A stretch of DNA of 64,000 bases, from assembly GCA_963575745.1 (NCBI GenBank), contig CAUYUJ010016485.1, positions 200,817 through 264,816 of the forward strand, written 5' to 3'. Every line of letters begins with the position of its first letter. The first letter of the stretch is position 1. Made by a program: the position numbers and the translations under genes. The stretch comes from Prorocentrum cordatum. Its lineage: Eukaryota > Sar > Dinophyceae > Prorocentrales > Prorocentraceae. Under the pieces are notes generated by a model. The model saw nothing but the letters and a program-made list of their open reading frames with translations, was not told where the DNA came from and made no database searches. Below are positions 10,159-21,420 of the stretch, one piece after another.

Positions 10159-11562
10159 TCAAAAAGGTGATGGGGCCCTCGCCTCCTCGAGCTTCCGACG
10201 CTCCAAGACGGACCGCGAGGTCATAGAGACCGTGGCAAGGTGACGCAGCATGCCCCTATGAGAACACAGAAGACGGCCCAAGCACCATAACGGCCCAAGA
10301 AGCGCCGACGACTGCTCAAGAGAGCCCCAAGGGAACCCCAACAGAGGCCCATGAGTGAGAGGGATCACAAACCAACATGTTGAAACTCCCGTCTCAGAAA
10401 GCCCCCAGGACGCCCAAAGAGGCGCCCACGAGACCCCAAGAGGCAATAAAAAAGCCACACACAGCCCAAACTATGTCCCAACATTATGCCCCATGCCTCA
10501 AAACTGTCTCCAAGAGGCCCCCGACGGGCTGTTGCAATACGTTAGCGGGCAGCCAAACCCAGACACGGTGGCGGGACAGGCCGAAGGCCGTCAGGTATAC
10601 AGGATGGCGAGGTAAAGCGCACGCTGACAGGCACGCGAGTGCCAAGGTGAAGGCAGGGAAGAGAATATGCGAGGGGCTGAGACAAAAGAAGTGCGGGGGG
10701 GAGGGTATCGCGACCGCAATGCTTCAGTCAAAGCGAGAACCCAACGCAGAAGGGTCGGCAATGGCTTGGCGCTGTGTAGAGCAGAGCAGCACCACATGTA
10801 TTCGGATGGCGAAACGCTACGCGGTCCTGGACAGAAGGGGGCATTGCCGAGAGGAGTGCCGACGACCCGATCAGACGAGCTTAGCGATATAAAAATGCCC
10901 TCGGTAGACCTGATAATGGAGCAGGGAGCGGTGGGGGGTAAGGTAATGCCGCGTCGCGAAGCGCAGAGTGTAATGAATGGACGTGGGTCGGAGTAGCGCC
11001 ACGCAGAATAAAGCGGACAGAGGGAGGCCCAACACATAATACATTTACGCAGCGATGTACATATATGAGGGTGCATACACACGCGTCAAGGTCGACGGCA
11101 CTTGAGTCGGCATCACTCGTTGCGCTGTACCTCCTGTGAGTGATAATGCAAGGCCTCTGGGCGCAGGCGGTCTCAAGCGTTGGACATCCAAGCCCCGTGC
11201 TCCCCCTTCGGGGGAAGGCGCGCCCCGCCCCCCTCCCCCCTCCCGACCCCCTCCCCTGGCTCTGGGCGGGGTGCCCCGCTATCGACCAGAGCGCCCTAGA
11301 TGGCCCAAGGTGGCTCCAAGAGGGCCTAGAAGAGACCGCGATGACCTCCAAGATGGCTCAAGATAGCGCAAAATCGTCCAATGTGGCTCCTGTTACGCAC
11401 CAAGATGCACCAAGACCGCCCAAAGACGACTAAGACGACACCCAGATCCCCCATCCATCCAGACTTCATCACCTGTCGGCTATGCATTATTTCACTCGGC
11501 TTGGTTGTCCCCTCCTTTGCGCCAGCGTCCCCGTGATTACTTCAACTCGCTTGGGCGTCGTT
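10159..11562. other. Intron-like stretch without a firm gene
   Basis: It holds CCAAGA arrays (10,230-10,520 and 11,280-11,440) separated by more unique sequence (10,600-11,150) without a convincing exon. A short minus-strand peptide ending at 10,159 ('LRHLATVSMTSRSVLERRKLEEARAPSPF') looks ordinary, but it has no splice support. Confidence 0.4.
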
Positions 11563-11597
11563 TCTGGATGAACTGGCGGGGATGCATGCGCGAAGCG
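11563..11597 (+). repeat. 31-nt recurrent motif, copy 4 (with insertion)
   Basis: It starts TCTGGATGAACTGGCG and ends GCGCGAAGCG, with about 4 extra bases in the middle. On the gene strand it begins 15 bp after a candidate GTGTTC donor that follows the exon ending near 11,610. Confidence 0.65.
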
Positions 11598-11611
11598 CCA
11601 CGGCGAACACG

Positions 11612-12972
11612 CAGGTCGATCTCGCGAGAACCCTTGTAGGCCAACATTGCGATTTAAAGCCCGTCTCCTGAAGGTCCGACCACAGGACGTGAAACCGCAG
11701 AGTGCGCCCTGGCTTCACATGATGCTCGATAAACTCTTTGTGGTGGGTGCGAATCCTTCGGAACGTCTCAAGCTGGGAACGGAGCATATTTTGGTTAAAG
11801 CTGGACATAAGTATTGTCAACACAGTCTGCTTGAAACAAAATTCTTTGCGCGAGTCATCGTCGTCCCTGTCTGGTGTGTCGACGGAGCTCCTCTTGGCTA
11901 TTACCCAGGGGTCCACCCCAGCAATATAGAACTGCATTATCAAGGCTGCGAGAAGAGTGTGCCACATTTTGTCGAGGTGCAAATCTGCGTCCCATTTTGT
12001 CCACCACCTTCGCGTTTCCACTCGTTGTCCTGCGCCCGATGCTGAAAATGATTGCAACAATCTAGTCATCACCTTATTGTCGTGCAGAGCTTCATCGACG
12101 CTCAAGCCATGATCCCTAGCGATGGCGGGCGCAAAATCATGTATAATTGGATGGCGTAGGCCCAGCTTCTGCACCAGAGCGATCGTTTCCTTTGCCTCTC
12201 GCCAAAATCTGCCTGAGCCGTATGGCGCACGCCTGTATTTGTGCACCAGAAGCACGTCCATTGCAGCTTGGATGCCCTGCTTGACCCCTCGCATGCTGTG
12301 CACGTACAAATTACTGATCCGATGGGGTGGATCTCGGAAAAACATGCAGCGCAGGCCACAATACACTAGCCACCACCACAAACTATACCCAGTTGACCCC
12401 TCGTCCGCCAAGAAGACAAGAGAACGGACTGCCCCCTTGCCAACTTCCCATAGAGCTGGGTCCAGCACCCAGTGGACTGTCCTGCGCGCGCGTCCCAATT
12501 GTAGAACTGGCGTACATTGTCGTCCCACGCGCGCAACGTGCGCGGTCGCGGAAGATCTCGACACAACGGGACCCATACGCGAGCGTTCTCATAGGGGAAC
12601 ACTTGGAACATTGCCGACACAACAGCGCAACACAACACTTTTGTAGCCATCCCAGCAGGTTTTTTCAACGACTTTCCACGAGTTCCCTGTTTTTGCACAG
12701 CTTTGCTGAGGTTTGCGACTGCTTGAGAAACGTCAAGCGTAGCTGTTTGATCTGGTAACACCTGCAGCGGGAGAGCACTGAACACGCCGTTGCTATGAGA
12801 CTGGATGGCAAGGACTTCTCTGCACGCAACCCTGGACGCATCAAACGCAACGATGTCAGACGTGACGGCAACGTTATCCCGCAATGTCGCTTCCACTGCG
12901 GCCTTGTGGTGTAGCCTAGACTTGAGCAAATACATCATGACCATCTTTCTCACCACCATCCTTTGGTAAAAT
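11612..12972 (-). CDS. Central exon of expanded dinoflagellate family (frameshifted)
   Basis: The 5' edge is a candidate acceptor (CATTACAG, exon from 12,972). The first half reads 'RMVVRKMVMMYLLKSRLHH ... SDIVAFDASRVACREVLAI'. Near 12,483, in GC-alternating sequence (GCGCGCGC), the frame changes by one base, and the second half continues 'VHWVLDPALWEVG ... VFLADEGSTGYSLWWWLVY ... FFRDPPHRISNLYVHSMRG ... YGSGRFWREAKETIALV ... RWWTKWDADLHLDKMW'. The order ADEG ... DPPHR-x-x-N ... G-x-x-R-F-W-x-E-x-K matches from memory the signature block of the large uncharacterised dinoflagellate family. An RNase H-fold transposase-like role is possible but only a guess. The 3' splice position is not fixed. 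Confidence 0.7.
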
Positions 12973-14476
12973 CTGTAATGGTCGCGGTACGCAACTTCCT
13001 GTGCACAGCACTACCCGACGCCATTGCTTGACAATGAAAGGACAGCGGGCGCAAGCAAGAACGAGCGGTGGCATGCATGCGCTATGCTCATTGCGCGGTG
13101 CTCCTGCACGCACCACACTCTATAGAACAATGCACGCACGCACGCAAACTTTGGCACTACACCTGCGTTGCGTTGCATGGGCCACCGACGACGCCACAGC
13201 AACAATAAACGCACTTGCTAGCTGTCAGCTGCACCAAAATCAGCACCACGAAGACTCTTGCAAATAATGCGAGGGCGGCCCCGACAATCAACTGCAGATG
13301 CAAGGCCCCAACCCCTGCCCCCTTACTATTGTGCCACCTACTATTACGACTACTACGATTGCACCAGTAACGATTCCATTGTCTATCAGTTCCTACTCCA
13401 TTTGACGCGTTGCTATTATGATGTTGTGTTGCACTACCCTACTCTAGTTTACCCAGCGCTCCGCGTCTCGACTCTGTGCCGCGCTGGTTTAACGCGATCG
13501 AACCTAGTTGTTCTGCAATCCAAGCTGCACTGCGCCAGTTAACACACATCTATCTAGCTTCATCTACGCTACTCGACACGACTCGATTAGTCAATAGGTT
13601 ATTTCATTACAAATGTTATAGTCATCTTTGTTCGTTGCGCAATTCGAAGCGACGATATTCTACTCTTGTTTACAATGGCGTATAGTGTACATCACCACTA
13701 CTACCACCACCGTTGCCATATTCTATCTGCACAGTCATCCTACCCCTGTCATGCTCGAACACACACCACTCTGCGACACTCTAGGTTGTACTAGTCGGGT
13801 ATGCAATATGCCTTGGTGTGCCCCATGCTACACTACACCGATGGATGCTAATGCCGATGCGGCAATGTGCGTGTTACTGGCATGTTGCTGTTAATAGGCG
13901 CCTCTCCGAGCCGCGGTACACTGATCGCGGTCGCCTTTACGCTGTCGCATGTCTTTATTTAGCCTTCTGCCACGGGCCCGCCTGAGGCCTCACTGGAAAA
14001 CACCATCGTAGCCAAGATAACCATGAATCAATGCAAAAACTGCGTGGGCAAACTAGGGGGCAATGCAACGCACACGTACAGCAATGTGCACCGATATAAA
14101 CCACATCGGGAACTTGCAAGTGAGCGTCAATACGTCAAGGTGAACATGGCCGCGCAACGCCAGACCCGAGACATTCCTGCGATCGCACGCAGTGGGGCAG
14201 TGTTGCTAAGAGTGGGCTGGGCCTCTATAGGCCAGCCTATTCGGCGCACAACGGGAGAACGCCACTGTTCTGACATGTCGGCACCAATTGCGTGCGCCAA
14301 TCGCCGCAGTCAGCGGCTGGCCCGATCACGCGGATCAAGCGCCGAAGAACGACATGAAACGCGCGACATCACAATTATGTCCGACAGTTGCCAAGCACTG
14401 GAGGCGCATACTCATGTCAACCCCCGCGCCCGTTGCATTGCTTCCCCATTGCGATGCCAACTCATCTGGTCGCCCG
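12973..14476. other. Intron-like stretch, no gene seen
   Basis: This is more AT-balanced unique sequence with degenerate TACTACTA-like pyrimidine tracts (13,320-13,700) and GCACGCACGCACGCAA (13,129-13,146). The frames present are short and without a plausible exon. It lies between two minus-strand exons of the same proposed gene. Confidence 0.45.
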
Positions 14477-15283
14477 TCATACCTCCCTTCCCCGCCCATC
14501 ACCCCGCAGGTCCTGGAACAAAATATCCTCGGACCTGCTGTAACCAGTGCGTCTGACTAGAAAACGATTCACCGTCACCAAGAACTTATCGTCCCCCCGC
14601 GCGGCAGCTTGAACGTTGAATGCTGAATCACAATCACGGGGAAGGCGGATAGCAGGCAACTCAGAGGATAAGGTACCACCCCAACTACTTGCATCAACCA
14701 TCTTAGCAATTGCTGAAATCCAAGTTTTGCACACCCTCATGGCAGCAACTCCGCTGTTACTGGCGCGCATCACTGCAAACAGCACGCAATGGAACGGAAC
14801 GTGCCGAACTGCGTCCAGGCGGGGCAACTCAATTCCAAGATCATGCCACGATGCAGCACGCCCCACATACGCAAGCACAACCAGAACAGACCCTGAATCC
14901 ATGTGGCGCCCGTGCACTGGCAGCCAGATGCCGTCGCCTAAGTATATTGTAAACGCCCCAGGAAGCACGTTGTCTAGCTGCTGCAGAATAAGAAAAGACG
15001 CCCTAACTAGAGAGAGGACTCTCGACTTCCACTGCAGGATCCACGACAGAAGGCCTAGGAAATACAGCACCGAGCACATAAACATCCTGAAGAGCGGGCG
15101 ACGGCCATTGCTGCATGTGCCCGTGATTGGTTCAGCGGCAGAGCCAGATTGCACTAAGCTTCTCAAAGGCTTGTGCAAGTGAGATGGTGGAACCCCCAAG
15201 CCTTCTAGAAACTGCCACATATGTACGTTATTGTTGTTAACCATGAGCGCTAGCGACCCCGTGTCAGGCAGACCGCCACTCAT
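14477..15283 (-). CDS. Upstream exon of the same proposed gene
   Basis: The open frame can start at an ATG (15,283) or, more probably, after an AG at 15,213-15,212 (ATATGTGGCAG), giving 'FLEGLGVPPSHLHKPLRSLV'. The peptide has a hydrophobic segment ('MFMCSVLYFLGLLSWILQW'), then 'LPRLDAVRHVPFHCVLFAV' and 'AIRLPRDCDSAFNVQAAARG'. The end of the exon is unclear; the last residues (RGDGRGREV) look like read-through. I assign it to the expanded dinoflagellate family by position and strand only. Confidence 0.5.
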   Translation of the reverse strand: MSGGLPDTGSLALMVNNNNVHMWQFLEGLGVPPSHLHKPLRSLVQSGSAAEPITGTCSNGRRPLFRMFMCSVLYFLGLLSWILQWKSRVLSLVRASFLILQQLDNVLPGAFTIYLGDGIWLPVHGRHMDSGSVLVVLAYVGRAASWHDLGIELPRLDAVRHVPFHCVLFAVMRASNSGVAAMRVCKTWISAIAKMVDASSWGGTLSSELPAIRLPRDCDSAFNVQAAARGDDKFLVTVNRFLVRRTGYSRSEDILFQDLRGDGRGREV

Positions 15284-15309
15284 TCCTTACGAAGTGAGCG
15301 CAGGTTTGC

Positions 15310-15425
15310 AGGCTGGCTGGGCGGCGGTGTTGCGTTTGTGGGCAAGTTTGGCTAGATAGGTGGCTATGCTGGTTGGGTTGGTTGGGCTGGCTGGTTGGGC
15401 TGGCTGGGACAGTTGGGTTTGACCA
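15310..15425. repeat. TGGCTGGG/GGTTGGGCTGGC minisatellite
   Basis: Short degenerate tandem units rich in TGGT and TGGGC fill the gap between two exons. No other structure was seen. Confidence 0.7.
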
Positions 15426-15500
15426 GCGCGCACTCCCGTTTCGCCCCCCGACGCGCGCATTATTTTGTTAAATCACGTCGGCGCGTTTGGGCTATAGCTA

Positions 15501-16298
15501 CTACTCGGTGAAACGTGGATGCGCGACCAAATGAACAAGCGCAGGGGGGAAGGGGGGGAAGGGGGGGTCGGAATCTGTCTCGACAGAGCCACTGTCTATA
15601 TGCCACAAAGCCGTGATAGAGATGACGTGTTCATATTCGCATTGGTTGGCCAAGCCCGCGCCTAGTTTAGCAATCGGCAGTGGGAACGTATGATGGCGCG
15701 AGCTCTCAGACTGAATCCACTCAACGTCCATGTTCCACCATCGCCAAGAATAAGAAAACGCGTCGGGTGCGCAGCGTTCAACAAGCCCACTGTCAATCTC
15801 AAACGTGCGGTTCACATCTACTGGCAGCCGCGGTCGAATCCCACGAGCCTTTTGGCCCGAAGTGGCGTGCAGCGTTGTTTCTTTAAGCAACCGCCTCACC
15901 ACCCAAATTATGCAACGAGGTTGTCCCCCCCCTTCCCCATATTCTTCACCTACCCACGCCCCTGGGGAAATTACATTGCCTAGGGCTGCCTCAGCTACGC
16001 ACCCAGAACAATGCGTGACCGCGCGCCCAAACCAACTACAATCAACGCGGATATGGGCCCTGGATGAGTTGGCGAAAGCACGCGAAGCGTTCCGAAGTGG
16101 AAACGGCACCCTGTCTCTGAGCACATCAACAATATCCTCCAAAGCGGACCTGGTCAGCTTCGTCCGCTGATCGTCCACTCGCCGCGCAAGAAGGGTCAGC
16201 ACAAACTTAAAACCATCTTCAGATCTTTCCGCTCGGAGTTGGAGAAATTCGCGTTCAAATGGCTCCAAATGCGTTGGCAGGGCCGCCAGAACTGCCAT
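15501..16298 (-). CDS. Upstream exon pair of the same proposed gene
   Basis: An ATG at 16,298 opens 'MAVLAALPTHLEPFEREFLQLRAER ... RTKLTRSALEDIVDVLRDR'. The continuous frame then passes through a stretch containing the 31-nt motif (16,059-16,089), which is better read as an intron. A donor GTGCCG lies near 16,113 and an acceptor with TTTCCCCAG near 15,962. After it the coding resumes as 'GAWVGEEYGEGGGQPRCIIWVVRRLLKETT ... TFEIDSGLVERCAPDAFSYSWRWWNMDVEWIQSESS'. The proline-rich end (SDPPFPPFPP) reads into a C/T repeat and is probably beyond the exon. Function is unknown. Confidence 0.5.
   Translation of the reverse strand: MAVLAALPTHLEPFEREFLQLRAERSEDGFKFVLTLLARRVDDQRTKLTRSALEDIVDVLRDRVPFPLRNASRAFANSSRAHIRVDCSWFGRAVTHCSGCVAEAALGNVISPGAWVGEEYGEGGGQPRCIIWVVRRLLKETTLHATSGQKARGIRPRLPVDVNRTFEIDSGLVERCAPDAFSYSWRWWNMDVEWIQSESSRHHTFPLPIAKLGAGLANQCEYEHVISITALWHIDSGSVETDSDPPFPPFPPALVHLVAHPRFTE
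16059..16089 (+). repeat. 31-nt recurrent motif, copy 5
   Basis: This copy reads GGATGAGTTGGCGAAAGC then ACGCGAAGCG. It starts on the gene strand about 24 bp after a candidate GTGCCG donor, so it is inside a short putative intron. Confidence 0.7.
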
Positions 16299-16419
16299 GC
16301 TGAGCCAAATAGGCCCCAGGCTGAGTGGCATGGAATGGGGGGGGGGGGGGGCTGGCTGGCGGGAACGCACTGGAAGGCCATGCGCCAGTGCCAGGGCCAA
16401 TCTGTTTCACCAGCAATTC

Positions 16420-18470
16420 AGGGGCAGGCGGTCAATGTCGCTTTCTCCCCTAAGCCTCATTCTCCCCTGCGGGAAAGGTTTAGTCTTTCCCCCCCGACCA
16501 CCCACCGTGAACCTAGACGAGGTGGTCCGCGACGCGTCGGAGCGCCCAAGATTGCCCAATATTGCTCCAAGAGTGCTTCATGCACTGCAATGGCACATCC
16601 AATATGCCCCAATAATATAACGCAAGGTTGCCCAATATGGCTTTCAAAATGCTTCGGGGGCCCCGAGGTCGCCCCGAGTCGGCTCCAAGTGGCTCAATGG
16701 CCCACCAGGAAGGCCCACCACTAGTTAGACGTGTTCTTACATTTCAAAAGGGCGGAACTGTGGAAAAGATGGGCACGGGCGAAGGTGGCAAGAGATGGCG
16801 GTAATCAGGAGGGGGGCAGGGCAAGAGAAGAGGAGGTGCACCTAGGAGGACACGTGCGGCCAGGGTGCGCAAGGACAAAAAAAACGCGCCATGAGGTGGA
16901 ACGGGCGCTGGGCGTGCGCGGTGGGGGGGGGGGAGCAAGCGGGGCGGCAGGCGGGCGGGTAGCGGGCGGGCGATGGGGGAAGGGGAGGGCGGGTAGATGG
17001 GAGACGGAGGGGGGGGGGGGGGGGGTACTTAGGGCACGCGCGGGCAGTGGGCAGTGGGCATGGGCGCAAGGGGTGCGTAAGGGTGGGTGGGTGGGAGGTG
17101 TGGGAGATGCTTAACTCGCACACTTGACAATTTGCTTTAAAAACACGACGCGCATGAGTCAACGCGAGTCGTAGTCACGTCATTTTGCTTAAAAAATGCG
17201 GGTGCGGAAGCAAAGCGTCGTTGGCGATCGCGCCACTTAGCTTACATTTTGCTTACAGTTTACTTACATTTTGCTTCAACAACCTTACATTTTGCTTCAA
17301 CGACCTTACATTTTGCTTAAAAAACACGAGTGTGGAAGCAAAACGTCAAGGTCGTTGAAGCAAAACGTCAAGGTCGTTGAAGCAAAAAGTAAGGTCGTTG
17401 AAGCAAAAAGTAAGGTCGTTGAAGCAAACTGTAAGGTCATTGAGCTTAAAAAACGCGGGTAACCAGCAACGCGGCGCATGCAACAAGCTAAACCAATGAA
17501 GCAAATTGAAGCAAATTGAAGCAAATTGAAGCTAATTGAAGCAAATTGACCCCGTTGAAGCACATTGTGCTTCAATTTGCTTACTTTTTGCTTGCAATTT
17601 GCTTACAATTTGCTTCGTTTTAGGCGTTTGCAGGTGTTTGCAGGTGTTTGCAGGTGTTTGCAGGTGTTTGCTGGCGTTTGCGGGCGTTTGCAGGCTAACG
17701 CCCGCAAACGTCGGGTGATTCTGGCGCGCGGGGGTTGCGCAAACGCAAACGCGGGCGCGCGGCAGGAGCGGGCGGACGAGGGAGCGGGCGCGGGCGCGGG
17801 CGAGGGGCAGTGGGAGGGAGGGCAACGGCGATTAGGTAGGACGCGCGGGAAAGAGAGCGAGGTGAGGGGCAAGAAGAAGTCGGGTGGCGGAGGGCGCAGG
17901 AAGAAGGAGAGAGAGGAGAGGGAAGGGGGAAAGGCGGGGAAAGGATCATGGAAAAGAAGAGGAACGAGTCACGCGGGTTCCTAATGCGTCTCCATTATGG
18001 TTCCAAGATTGCCCATATGGTAAGGGTATGGGGTTGTTTCATAAGCTTCAGTGCATCAGGGCTTCACCGCTTTAAATTAGCATGAGTGTAAGCATTATGC
18101 GAATGCGACTCTCGCTTTAGCGCCGACCACATTCGTCTTGACAGCCCGCCAAGTACCTTGCACAATGCGACCCACACGGGTTTCAGAACTGGAACCCCTA
18201 AGACCCTGAGACTCATACCACCATGTGATCCTGGCATGCCGTATACGGCCATGTATATGCACCAACTACACACATATCCTGGGGCGCCAGAAGAGGGGAT
18301 ACATGTTTCAGCCAATCGTGTCGGCCGAGAATTCGTGCCTATTGGCCAAGAGCGCCGATGCGAGCTGACACGTCGTCGCAGCGGCGCTGCTGCAGCACGC
18401 CACTGACGCGTAAAAGAGCGGCGCTAGCAATTATTCAAGCACTGCGGATGCATCGATCGATGCATGCAAC
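16420..18470. repeat. Repeat block with foldback F2, no gene
   Basis: CCAAGA array (16,530-16,710); G-rich block (16,920-17,110). Foldback F2 (17,200-17,620) has arms GCTTCAACGACCTTACATTTT and, inverted, AGTAAGGTCGTTGAAGC, followed by AATTGAAGCAA units and their reverse complement. Next come seven 10-bp units close to TGTTTGCAGG (17,622-17,695). Purine-rich sequence (17,850-17,960) follows, then unique sequence with no convincing exon. Confidence 0.6.
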
Positions 18471-18473
18471 CGT

Positions 18474-18567
<94 letters not shown>

Positions 18568-18570
18568 GCG
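18474..18570. repeat. CGT trinucleotide array
   Basis: This is an almost pure (CGT)n run of about 32 units just beyond the stop codon of the zinc-finger gene on the minus strand. Open frames across it (poly-Ser, poly-Arg, poly-Asp/Thr) are artefacts of the repeat. Confidence 0.95.
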
Positions 18571-18629
18571 TCGGCGTCGCCATCGTCGCCCGATGGATGG
18601 CGCGATGCATCATCCGATACGCCGTACGT

Positions 18630-19289
18630 CTACTGGTGCGCCCGCGGCGGGGCATCAGCCCCCTGCATGGCCCTCACGGCCTGCACGGCCCCGCGCGGCT
18701 GCGCCGCGCTGATCAGCTGGTTCGTCTCCGCGAGGCGGTCGGACACGAGCGCTAAGCGGTCGGCCACGACCTGCAGGCGCTCCAAGACGTCATCGAACTT
18801 CCTCCCGATGCGCTCGATGTGTTCGGTCTTCGTCTCCATGATCTGCTCCATCGCGTCGGTGATGGTCTGCGTGTGCTGCTCCAGCGCGTCGGTGATGGTC
18901 TGCGTGTGCTGCGCTGCCGCCGCTGGTGCTGGCGGTGCCGCCGCTGGTGCTGGCGGTGCCCCCGCTGGTTGTGGCGGTTCAAGTCCTGGAGCTGGCAACG
19001 CTGGCTGATTCTGCTGGTAGTTGTAGCCCGTGTAAACTCGTACGATCTGCTGCCGTCCGCGCGTAAATTGGCCCAGCTGGTTCCACTGGCCCTGGGTCCT
19101 GCTAAGATGCCTGTTCCCCGTCAAATGGTCCGCTGTCACTCGGGTACCTGCATTCGAACACAAATAGCACCGCCAGAACTGGTCGGTGCGGCTCCACTCC
19201 ATAAACGGCGCATCGGTCCACGTCCCGTCCTCAAACATCACTGACTGCGGGCACGTCATCTCGGTCTCCGTGTACAGGTAGGCGGCCAT
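18630..19289 (-). CDS. C2H2 zinc-finger / coiled-coil protein
   Basis: From an ATG at 19,289 to a TAG at 18,630 the frame encodes about 219 residues. An N-terminal part with W/F residues leads to one zinc finger, C-x2-C-x10-H-x5-H ('FWRCYLCSNAGTRVTADHL'), of the U1-like spacing I have seen in many dinoflagellate proteins. A short Tyr-rich segment and an Ala/Pro linker follow. Then comes a heptad-rich coiled coil with an internal duplication (QHTQTITDALE / QHTQTITDAME) and 'ERIGRKFDDVLERLQVVADRLALVSDRLAE'. This suggests a nucleic-acid-binding or oligomeric scaffold; the role is unknown. The frame is open further upstream, so a 5' exon or splice acceptor near 19,300 is possible. Confidence 0.65.
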   Translation of the reverse strand: MAAYLYTETEMTCPQSVMFEDGTWTDAPFMEWSRTDQFWRCYLCSNAGTRVTADHLTGNRHLSRTQGQWNQLGQFTRGRQQIVRVYTGYNYQQNQPALPAPGLEPPQPAGAPPAPAAAPPAPAAAAQHTQTITDALEQHTQTITDAMEQIMETKTEHIERIGRKFDDVLERLQVVADRLALVSDRLAETNQLISAAQPRGAVQAVRAMQGADAPPRAHQ

Positions 19290-19511
19290 GCCGCCGCACT
19301 CCACGAACGAAAAAGCACAACCTGTGGTCGCCACAACGGCTTGGGCCCAAATGGCTGTCATCGTCGCCACGGCTGGATCCACTGTGTGGCCGAGGACCCC
19401 CATCCTGATCCCCCTCATCGGCCCTATAATCATACTCACCATCATCGTGTCCCGTGTCCTTACCACGCCCCGAAGCGGGGGCGGAGACGCGCGGCGCTGT
19501 GCATTCAACAA

Positions 19512-20820
19512 ACGAGGGCCAGCGAGGACCCATGCTAAGCATCATAGGGCATGTGCCGCTGCGGATTCAACACGACGACCCACATGCACGCTGCGGGTAA
19601 ACATATTCACAACAAAGGCCGAACGCGCGCAGCGGGTTCAAAACAAGGAAGGCCCAGACGAAGGACGAATGCGCAGGGAGCGCATGGCGCTGCGGGATCA
19701 AAACGAGGACCTATCCTGCGTGTGTTTGGTGCTGCGTTGTTGTATATGTGCGGTGGGTGATGTGTGCTTGTTCGAAGCTCGGCTATAGCGCATGCGTCCG
19801 CCGACCACGCGCGGGCCTCGAGCAGCATGAGTTAGGTTTGTTCGACGGTGCGGGGGTTCTGAGGTATCCCCTAGATAGGGGTATTCCCAAGATAGTGCAG
19901 CATTGGATGGTGAGACAACACGACGATAAGACGATACGACGACACGACGATAAAGACGCCCAAAGACCGCAGAGATCGAGCGACATTTGGCCCACAGACC
20001 GTTTCCTTAAACGTTTTTTGAAGGAAGGGGGAGGATACAATTTTTTGGCTCGGTTGTTGGAAGGGGCCCCAAGGCGAGCTCCCAAGTGATGCGCCTCGAT
20101 GGGCGGAGACCAAGGTGGGGCGCTCGGGCTTCAGGAAGGGGGGGGCCTGAGGGGAGCCAATCGGGGCACCGTTGAATGGCACAGCGCGGCATAGCTAGCT
20201 ATGAACCAGGGGTGATAGTTACAGCGCTGGGCGGTGGGACGGCACAACGATATGACGATGTTACGGTACATCGTATCGGTTTATCGGCTTGTCTGTTGAT
20301 CACCTGGCGGTACCATATATCGTCGTATCATCTTATCGTTTGGCGGCTTTCCACGCCGTTGTATCGCCTTACCGTCTTGTCGTATTATATCATTTTATCG
20401 TTGTATCGTCGTATAGGCGCATCGTCTAGCTTTGAAACAGCAGGCCCCATAGTTGCCCACAATGTGAACATATATGTGTATATATATGTATATGTATGTG
20501 GATGTATGTGCGTGTGCGTGAGCTTTTCTATCCACGATGACCAGTGACAGCTCCTACCATGCCTCCAGGAGCCCTCCATGCCTCCAACGCCCCAAGGCTG
20601 CTCCCAGGAAGTCCCCAATGCTCTTGCACTGGTTTGAGACAGCCACCCCACGAAACCACACCCTGCAAAACCACTGACAGGTTTAATGTGTTGTGCAGTT
20701 CCACCGCGTCATGCCCGATGGGCCTTCAAGACTCCACGCTGGCTCCAAGATGGCCCAATAGAGCCTCACGAGGCGTCCAGGGGGTGGGTGAGGGAGGCAC
20801 GGTGAACCCACGAGCGCCCA
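19512..20820. repeat. Foldback F3 and CCAAGA array, no gene
   Basis: ACGACGATAAGACGATACG-like units (about 19,915-19,970) and their reverse complement TATCGTCGTATCATCTTATCG-like units (about 20,315-20,425) flank a core. There is a GT/AT-rich purine-pyrimidine stretch (20,470-20,520) and a CCAAGA array (20,570-20,790). No supportable coding sequence was seen. Confidence 0.55.
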
Positions 20821-20859
20821 CTACCACCCGCAGCCCACGAGAGCCACATCAGGAACACG

Positions 20860-21420
20860 AGCCCAGACGAGCAAATTTCCAACCAGCAAAGGACATTGAC
20901 GTAGTGTGGTTATGATGTAAGGGCAAGACAATGGCATGGCCTTCGGGCACTGCTGGGCGTTCTGGCGGGGGGGGCAATGAGAAATAGGCCCCACCAATAG
21001 GGTTGGTAGGCAACCGTGCCAGCACCCAAGGGGCATTGCGGGAACAAAAAAATGCACGAGTGAGGCCAAGGGCGACATTGCGGGAACTAAAATGAAGGCA
21101 ATCGAGTGAGGCAGTGACGACGCGCACAAGTGTGCGACTGGCGAGGCACACGCAATCCAAGCCAAACTGCCCCGCTCTAAATGGCGATGCGCAGAGGGAG
21201 GCCGCTGCCGCGGCAAGGACGCTCTCAGCTTCAACGCACATCTCGCATGGCGCGGCGGATGCTCATCAACCCGCCTTGTGGGCATTGGCCGCTGACCAAA
21301 CGTCAGACGATTAGACCAAGCGCCAACCGTGCCGTCGTACTTGGTGCCAAACACACACTCACCAACAAGAGGGGCAGCCTTAAACAGGCGCATCTGGTAG
21401 AGGAATAGCGCGCCGCGCGA
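20860..21420 (-). CDS. Possible exon with repeated hydrophobic segment
   Basis: In a frame different from the last part of the coiled-coil gene, the minus strand reads 'GALFLYQMRLFKAAPLVGECVFGTKYDGTVGAWSNRLTFGQRP', which looks like a real exon. It then continues through 'FILVPAMSPLASLVHFFVPAM', where two similar hydrophobic pieces follow each other. It could be a further exon of the gene at 21.4-22.9 kb or unrelated. No family was recognised and no splice sites were fixed. Confidence 0.3.

Noticed and set aside
10159-10300. Short minus-strand peptide ending RRKLEEARAPSPF
   Set aside because: Plausible composition but no splice sites, no family, and it sits between repeats; left out of the gene list.
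15826-15846. GGTCGAATCCC resembles a tRNA T-loop
   Set aside because: No acceptor, D or anticodon stems fit around it, and it lies in a coding frame of the minus strand.
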